Shown here one piece after another: positions 57,626-64,000 of a stretch of 64,000 nt of DNA. How positions within the stretch are numbered: position 1 is the first letter of the stretch; each line of letters begins with the position of its first letter. The stretch lies in assembly GCA_003665825.1 (NCBI GenBank), contig QPFY01000008.1, positions 62,001 through 126,000 of the forward strand, given 5' to 3'. Under the pieces are notes generated by a model. It was not told the DNA's origin, did no database searches, and worked only from the letters and a program-made list of their open reading frames with translations. The DNA is from Microbotryum silenes-acaulis. Taxonomy: Eukaryota > Basidiomycota > Microbotryomycetes > Microbotryales > Microbotryaceae. The translations under genes and the position numbers were made by a program.

Positions 57626-59439
57626 CTACAGCTCTACTGCTTCCAACACCTTCTTCAATAAGCCGTCATCGCTCTTTTCCCACCCCTGTTCGCTTGTGAG
57701 CTTGCCCTGCCACTTGCCCTTACCCCCACCTCGGATCCTCGTACCGAACCTGACCCCAACCTCCTTCCCGGCACGAGCAACCAGACCCTGATCACCGACG
57801 ATCAACAACGCCCCTCCGCCATTCACTGCACTCGCGCTCTCGCCCCTGACCCCACCCGCTCGAGGTGTTCCCCCACATCCCAATACGAATAGGCACTTCT
57901 CCTCCTGTGCCTCGTCAATGCGCGTCTTGAGCCCAACCGCAACGCTGCTCAAAAACTCTAACGAGTTGGTCGCATCTTCCAACCTCCAACATAATCCTTT
58001 CCTCACCACCTTCCCACCCTCATCATTTCGACTCGACGTGTCCCAAACCTTCTCAGCGACGAAAGCGGCCAATTCCTCCCTCAACTTTTTCTCCCTCTTC
58101 ATTGCGTCCGCAGCCCCACTCTTCATCTGGCCGACCCTCCCCACGAACTCCGCAACCGAGCATCCCAAAACTCCACCCACGCCTTTAAGCACCTGTTCAT
58201 CCTGCCTCAACAACTTGCCGACCCTTTGCGACCCAACGGCGAAATAGATCCTCGCATTCGTACCTCTAATCGGCGTCGTGTAAGCGGACACGTACACCGT
58301 CTCCAGCATCGACGTCGACGGTAGATGAGTTCCGCAACAAGGATTCGAGTCGATACCACCGATTGAGACGGTCCTCAACACCGGTGGGCGCGCTTGTCCG
58401 GTCGTATCGACATAGTTCGAAGGGACCGAACCACCCAATTCGCCAGCGGCGTTTTCGAGGGAAGCGATCGTGAAATCGACGTGGATGGGGACGGCCGACC
58501 GGATGTGGGCATTGCACGTCGACTGGATCGTTTCGATCTCCCCTGGTGTCAGCGCACGCGGTAATTCGATGTAGTTCATATCGAGGAAAGGCTGCAGCGA
58601 CCAGGACAAAGTGTCGAGTTGCAACTGGGCCTCGATCACGGCCGAGAGAAGCTGATGGCGAGGGTGCATCGCTGAAGGGGTCAGCCCTCATCATATTGTG
58701 TGCTGTGCTCGTTAGGAATAGTGATACCTCTGGATGTACTCACATGTTGTCCCGTATGTTGCAGCATCACATCCCACCTCCTCTGCATATCGACCTCGAC
58801 CCTGACCTTGGTGCCAACCTCAACAAACCGATTGACATAATGCACCGCATCCAAACTCTTCCTCTGCACGTTTTTAACGCGGATCGTCTTCTCCCCTTCC
58901 TCCTCCGTGGATGTTTGACTTTCATGAAGAAGTTGAATAGTCCCATGGTCACAGGGTTGTCCGCCGCCTTCGGGGAAGAGAACCGTATCCTGCAATTCGA
59001 GTTCCCACTCCTCCACTGCCTCCTCATTCTGTTTCCCAACGAGGTCCTTGTCCATAACTTCAACCTTCTTCTCTTCACCTTTGCCCTTCTTAGCCTGCTT
59101 CCCATTCGACGTAACCACCGATCCTTTGACGACTTTTTCACAGCGAATGACCTCCGTCTCCAACGTCGCCAATAACGGATCGCCTGAGCAATCAATCGCC
59201 CTCGCGAAAAAAACGGACCAGAACCCAAACCTCAGCTACCCCAAGAACCAAGTATCAAAGAATTCTTTCTGAGACCGGATTCAAAAAAAACACTCACGCT
59301 GACAAGCCAGCATTCCAACATACTTGACCTCGGGCAAGGTGAAGCTCAATCGCGCGTAATCAGGTGGGGTCGAGCGCGGACCGTATACTAGTTGCTCCGT
59401 CCCCGTTCCCGTCCTCATGGTTGTAGTGGTGGTACACAT
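57626..59439 (-). CDS. Alanyl-tRNA editing protein, AARSD1/AlaX type
   Basis: Three exons: 59439-59298, 59183-58744 and 58651-57626, giving 535 residues. YVGMLACQRDPLLATLETEV spans the first junction. LFPEGGGQPCDHGTI is the conserved GGGQxxD block. HTGQHLLSAVIEAQ spans the second junction and gives the HxxxH zinc ligands near residues 190-194. NPCCGTHLPST, near residue 300, gives the CxxxH pair. The C-terminal part (VLGCGGTPRAGGVRG, ALLIVGDQGL) resembles the DHHA1-like end. The family deacylates Ser- or Gly-mischarged tRNA-Ala in trans. The lysine-rich insert near residues 65-90 (KQAKKGKGEEKK) makes it longer than the animal proteins (about 410). The start is the first of two nearby ATGs, with 59418 as the alternative. 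Confidence 0.9.
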
Positions 59440-60291
59440 ATTGCGCTGAAACTCCTGCGTCAAAAGTAGAATGGCTATGAATCCGATCGGACGCAGATAA
59501 GTGGGTAAGCAATGCCTCCGCTGCTTCGCCATTTTCGAAGCTGAACGGAGAGCGTACAAAGTCGATTCGAGCCTCGTGTCGTTGAAGGTCGTCTACAGAT
59601 CACGCCGGTTCTTCGAGTGCAAAGTAATCGATTAAGACGAAAGGGGTTCAGGGGCATGCACTTTTGCTTCGGTGCGAGGACCCCAAGTTTTGAGCACCAA
59701 AGAGAGCGCGCGAAAGAGAAGATGACGTGGTCCTCAAATCGAGCGCGAGATTATCCGAATCGAATCGAATCGAATCAAGTCGAGTCAAGCCAGCAAGGGG
59801 TCGCCAACTAGCGCCATCGCTAACAGCGCATACGATCCTACTGCAACAAGCAGATATTTTTCCGTCCAAGCTCATCACTCATCAGACGACGCGCAACAAA
59901 GGCGGGGCCCAACTAAGCTGGAAATTCATAGCTAAATGAAAGAAGAAAAAAAAGACAGAGGAGATGAAGCACAAAGTGGAGAAGAGAAAGAGGGTTGAGA
60001 AAAATTCGTGTGGGCGTATACACAAGAAAGGGCCTTCGGGGAGCCGCGAGGAGACAGAAACCACGCGTGAGAGATCGTTGGGGAAGTACCAAAGGCAAAT
60101 CATCATGGAGGGCGCGGAGTGTTCGCATCGATTATAGAATGGGAGGTCGAGAAATCTTCGAAGCCGACAACGGAAGTGACGGATGAGGCGAGGACCGAGA
60201 AGAAGTAAGTGGTCGTAGGTGAGGCATTCCGAGGCGATTACGGGGAGAGGGCGAGGGTAGATTGCCAGGCGGAGGGGGTGACAATGCCTAA
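59440..60291. other. Intergenic region with GAATC microsatellite
   Basis: Holds the leader of the tRNA-editing gene, a short (GAATC)n array at about 59755-59785, and the 3' flank of the Rho gene, which is purine-rich on the plus strand (59935-60070). No gene recognised. Confidence 0.55.
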
Positions 60292-61035
60292 CTAGAGGAT
60301 CTTGCACCCGTTCGACTTTTTACGCTTCTTGCACGACAAAAGCGCCAATCGGGTCGCGTGCTCAAACACCTCACGCACGCCCTCGCCGGACTTGGCCGAG
60401 CACTCGAGGTATCTCGTCGCGCCGATTTTTAGGCGCACCGACTCGCCCTCCTGGCTCGTCACCGGGCGTTGCGACGTCCTTCGCAACTCGTCGACCGTCT
60501 TGGGATCATATCGGAGATCCTTCTTGCAACCGACAAGGATGGTGGGCAGGCCGGAGCAGAAGTGCAACACCTCCGAGATCCACTTCTCCTGAACGTTGTC
60601 GAGCGAGTCGGGTGAGTCGACCGCGAAACAAATGAGGATCACGTGCGAATCCGGGTATGACAGGGGTCGCAGACGATCGTAGTCCTCTTGGCCGGCCGTA
60701 TCCCACAACGCCAACTCGACGCGCTTGCCATCGACGACGACATCTGCGACGTAGTTCTCGAAGACGGTCGGGACGTAGACCTGCAAACGAAGAGGGAATC
60801 GAGCGTCGTATGCACGGCCGCGTGGCAAAGATAAGGAGCACCAGTGTGAGCACACGTGCATTAGAGAGCAGGAACAGATCTCTGATGACTGAATTTCCAT
60901 GGCAAGAATGACGGTCGAGCTGACGCTAGCCACCGTGCAGTGGGATCGTCGTGGTGGTCGTCTCCGGAACGGGCCGGCGAGAGTGCCTCCGCGCGGTGGG
61001 GTCGGTCGTCCGTCACGACGGCACAGAGCGTCACA

Positions 61036-61069
<34 letters not shown>

Positions 61070-61327
61070 CCACGACGCCTACACTGCCTAGGCGGCCTCC
61101 AATCCAGCGAGGCAGCGTACACCACTCTCTTTCCCGCCGATATAGTTCTCGACTGCAACACGACCGCGCCTCCTGACTGCGGCATCTCAAGTAGGAAGCC
61201 GGACGCGCGAACGGCGACGCACCTCGGGGAATGTGCCCTTTGAGAAGACGATGAGCAGACACGTCTTGCCGCACGCGCCGTCGCCGACGATCACCAGCTT
61301 GAGGCGCTTGGTCTGTTCCAGCGACAT
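60292..61327 (-). CDS. RHO1: Rho-type small GTPase (Rho1-like)
   Basis: Two exons, 61327-61223 and 60780-60292, encoding 197 residues. The long intron (442 bp, GTGCGT...CAG) lies between FPE and VYVPT. Motifs: GDGACGKT P-loop at residues 15-22, effector region [27 protein letters not shown] (switch II), VGCKKDLR (guanine specificity), [14 protein letters not shown], polybasic KKRKKS and the CAAX box CKIL. A terminal Leu predicts geranylgeranylation. In fungi Rho1 sits at the plasma membrane and activates glucan synthase and protein kinase C for wall integrity. Assignment to Rho1 rather than another Rho is supported by the near-identical switch regions but would need a tree. The intron carries a (GAC)n run near 61030-61075. 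Confidence 0.93.
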
Positions 61328-62258
61328 GGTGAGGGGGAGGTATGAGGGGAGAGGGGAGACGGGAGACGGGGATCGAAGGCGAGGTGAGACGGGGGAGGGT
61401 TAGGGGGAGCCGAGGACGCGATGCGATCTGATGCGATGCGATGCGATGCGATTGGGGTCAGTTGGCGGCTGGCGGGTAGCTGGCGGCTGCTGGCGGCTGG
61501 CGCTGGCGGCTGTGGGCTGCGGCGTCGTACCAGCGCCGGCAGTGAGCGGCAGTCAGTAGATGCAGTAGGTCGTCGATCGTACGCGCGCAACAGCAGCCGG
61601 CAAAACACAACGATAGGCAGACAAAAGGTCAAGCTGTCAGCCAAGTGTCCTAGGCAGAGTCCGTTCACAGCTAAGGCACTAACCTCGAGTGGACAAGAGT
61701 CGGTGGGATGGGAAAGAGCACTCAGCCTGAGACAGCTGCACCAGAACGCGCGCAAGGCAGCGCACGAGCGCACGCAGAACTACGCAGGCGCACGCAAGCA
61801 CACGCAAGCTCTACTTATTAGGCATGCAGTATAGGCACGTTGAGTGCACGCTCGCTCACGCTGTAGTCACACAGCAGCAAGCCGGTCACAGCCCCCGGGT
61901 CTCTCACCCAAAGAGCAAATTCGCCCACTGCATTGCCCTTGCACAGCACCGCTCTCAAAAATGTTGAATGATTTGAGCGGACCCACCATTTACGTAAAGC
62001 AACTGAACGGACTCCATAGCACCAACTCCCGCGCCGCATCGACCGACGACGTAGCACCGCCTCTCGCACGGACCTATGACGAATTAGATCGGCGATCGTT
62101 CAGACCGAGCTCCTCCGCTTCGGACCTCTGGACAAGCAAAAAAAAACAGTATCTGCTGCATGTTGTCCATAGAATCATAGTAAAGAATAAAAGAAGAAAA
62201 GGCAATGCTGGGGGAAGAAGAAAGAAATGTCCATTGAAGTGTCCATTGAAGCCCCTCT
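61328..62258. promoter_or_regulatory. Promoter/leader of Rho gene with microsatellites
   Basis: Directly upstream of the Rho start is a pyrimidine-rich leader on the minus strand, a GATGC tandem array (about 61425-61452) and GCTGGCGGCT-type repeats (about 61460-61512). The rest, to the stop of the F-box-like gene, shows no gene. Confidence 0.5.
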
Positions 62259-63675
62259 TCAAGCCTTCCACTCTTCGACCAACTCGCACTCATCTTCCTC
62301 GCGAGTCCACGACAACTCGACCCCGTACAAGGCACACCACTTCTTGGCCGCTTCCCTGTCCTCTCGGTCAAAGTCGATCGAAGTCTTGGTCCTCCTCCAG
62401 ACCTCGCCGCCGCTCACCTCGGGCAGGCACAGCTTTTGCAGACCCCTCAGCCTCGTTCTCGGCACCATGACCTCGTCCTGATCCACCGCAGCTTCTTCCT
62501 TGGGGAACAGCAATTCTCGCAGTATGCCGTTGGTCATCATCTTGGATCCGAGTCTCAGCTCGCCTTGAACCTGCTCTCCCTCGTCCTCAGTGTTCCAAAG
62601 CCCCTCGACGCTTTTCAACGCCTCGCCACTCGTCAACCTCAATTCCAACACCTTGACCTTGTCCAATCTCCTCATCATCCTCGCCCAATCGACGGGCTCG
62701 TCCAAGCGATGGTCTTGTCCGGCAAAAATCACGGCCTCGAGTTGAGGTGCGATCTCTTCGAATGCGGGGTAGAAGGTCGCGCCTTGCTCTTGGATAAAGT
62801 CCCAGTCGACCGGGTGCAGGATGAATGTCTTCAACGCAGGGAGCAACCTCGCGCGCAGCAAGGCCCAGTCAACGTGTTTGGGTAGACCGAAACTGATCGA
62901 GAGTGTCGTCAATGAACTAAAGGGTTGTGACGGCGGCAAGGCGTGGTAGACTCGTGCGAGGTGGAGCGAGGTCAGGTCTGTTTTAGCGGGGCAAACACGA
63001 CCTTTCGATCAGTAGGACTTTCAAGAATTATGGTAACCTAGTCGAGAGCATCCACTTACTCGGCAACTCGTTCAAACTCGTTAGTGCGTGCCACTCGCCC
63101 GTGCCGGCAAGGTAGACCTTTTCGACCTGATCGAACGCCGCCAAGGACCTCTTGACGACCGAGTAGCGCTGCTGGTCGAGGCACTTGTCGATGACCAACG
63201 TCTTGACCTTGCTCGCCCGTTCCCTCGCGCCACCGGGGAGTACGATCGGGATCCTCTTATGGTGGCTCGTAGTACGACGCAGCAACGAACGACCTCGCTC
63301 TTGCGCTTCACCGTCATCCCGATCCATGATGTGACACGCCGAACTGGAGCTCCTGAATGGCGAGCCCCTGCCACGCTCCCCCGCATCACGTGCCCTCTCC
63401 GCCGCGTGCCTGCCGAGACTCGAGTCAACCCTCCTCCTCTCCGCGATCGGCGACGGGGACCTGTCCGGATGCTCCTGCTCCAACTTGCGGAAATGCTCGC
63501 CCCTCAATCTGAGACAGTCCTCCAACTGGGCCTGCGCGAACCTCTGCCAGGTGCGGTCGAGCTGAGCGAGCGTGCACAGCTGAGCGTTGCGAGGTCGTAC
63601 GCCGTCACGTGTCGCGGCCGGCAGCGAGGCGGGCAGGATCGCGTTGAGCAACTCGGCGGGCAGGATAGCTACCAT
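62259..63675 (-). CDS. F-box-like protein with leucine-rich segment
   Basis: Two exons, 63675-63060 and 62977-62259, with an 82-bp intron (GTAAGT...CAG), giving 444 residues. The N-terminus, ILPAELLNAILPASL then LCTLAQLDRTWQRFAQAQL, has the LPxEL...L..C..W pattern of fungal F-box proteins, though shorter than the full domain. A basic, Ser/Arg-rich linker follows, then repeated VKTLVIDKCL, LTSLNELPNLTSLHLARVYH, LTTLSISFGLPKHV and VKVLELRLTSGEAL segments of leucine-rich type. Proteins of this build usually act as substrate adaptors in SCF ubiquitin ligases. The target is unknown. The F-box call is moderate because the Skp1-binding core is only partly recognisable. Confidence 0.75.
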
Positions 63676-64000
63676 CTTGTTTGGCTCGTGTTTGGCTTAG
63701 TGGAGAAGGTCAGAAAGGGAAGAGAGAAGTTGACGAAGCGACGACCGAGGCAATGGATGGGCCAAGGCAGAAGTCCGAACGAACGCAAAGGAAACAAGTT
63801 GCATTGGGTGCGTCTCTCGGACCTCGAGGGCCCCGCCGTTCTCGGTAAAGTCGGGGGCGCGCAGGCGGCAAGGGGCGGCAACGCCCGGCTTGGCTTGCGC
63901 TTCACCTCGTCCGCATGACGTGCCCCCAAGCGAGCCCAAGCGCGGCCCGTCGGCGTGCCAAGGCCGAGCACAACTTCTTCAGAAATTCGACTCGGTACCG
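63676..64000. other. Upstream region of F-box-like gene
   Basis: No gene seen up to the window edge. It is presumably promoter for the minus-strand gene. Confidence 0.45.

Noticed and set aside
61844..62470. Plus-strand 208-codon frame overlapping the F-box-like gene 3' end
   Set aside because: Second half is antisense to the F-box-like gene and the first half lacks any recognisable feature.

Overview
The window is nuclear DNA of a basidiomycete fungus, most likely Pucciniomycotina (a Microbotryomycetes or Rhodotorula-like lineage). The inference rests on genes with many short GT-AG introns (about 60-110 bp), moderately high GC, a fungal FunK1 kinase, a fungal seven-helix membrane family of DUF6534 type, and fungal housekeeping genes. 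Species cannot be fixed by eye.

Layout. (1) 1-18.4 kb is accessory and mobile DNA. It holds an intact FunK1 kinase gene (138-2612, minus), a 5'-truncated inverted copy (5873-6989, plus), a 0.7-kb palindrome (7850-8552), a non-autonomous element with long terminal inverted repeats (9344-11465), a tRNA-Gly(GCC) gene (12258-12328), and a large intron-containing gene (12711-18379) that joins a DDE-type transposase to a DEDDy 3'-5' exonuclease. (2) 18.8-27.1 kb is housekeeping: an Rrp17/Nol12 ribosome-biogenesis protein, the Ran exchange factor RCC1, and a 942-residue protein of unknown function. (3) 26.9-35.1 kb is a rearranged segment. The 3' end of the unknown gene plus a ten-exon seven-helix gene has been duplicated in tandem. 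Between the copies lies a Helitron N-terminal remnant, itself interrupted by a hAT-type deletion derivative with a perfect 8-bp target duplication. One seven-helix copy sits between 0.54-kb inverted repeats. (4) 35.7-40.4 kb is a six-exon SNF2 ATPase. (5) 41.4-48.7 kb holds a PC-esterase-like gene broken by a second hAT derivative and by stop codons, a seven-helix pseudogene and an intact seven-helix gene. (6) 49.7-63.7 kb is gene-dense: a serine-rich membrane protein, a BTB protein, a haloacid dehalogenase-like protein, an AARSD1-type Ala-tRNA editing protein, a Rho GTPase and an F-box-like protein.

Exon coordinates quoted in the entries come from splice-site consensus plus preserved reading frame. 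For nearly all intact genes the summed exon length is a multiple of three. Family assignments come from recognised motifs, not from searches. Housekeeping blocks alternate with two mobile-element-rich blocks (1-18 kb and 27-48 kb), and most of the unusual features lie in those blocks.
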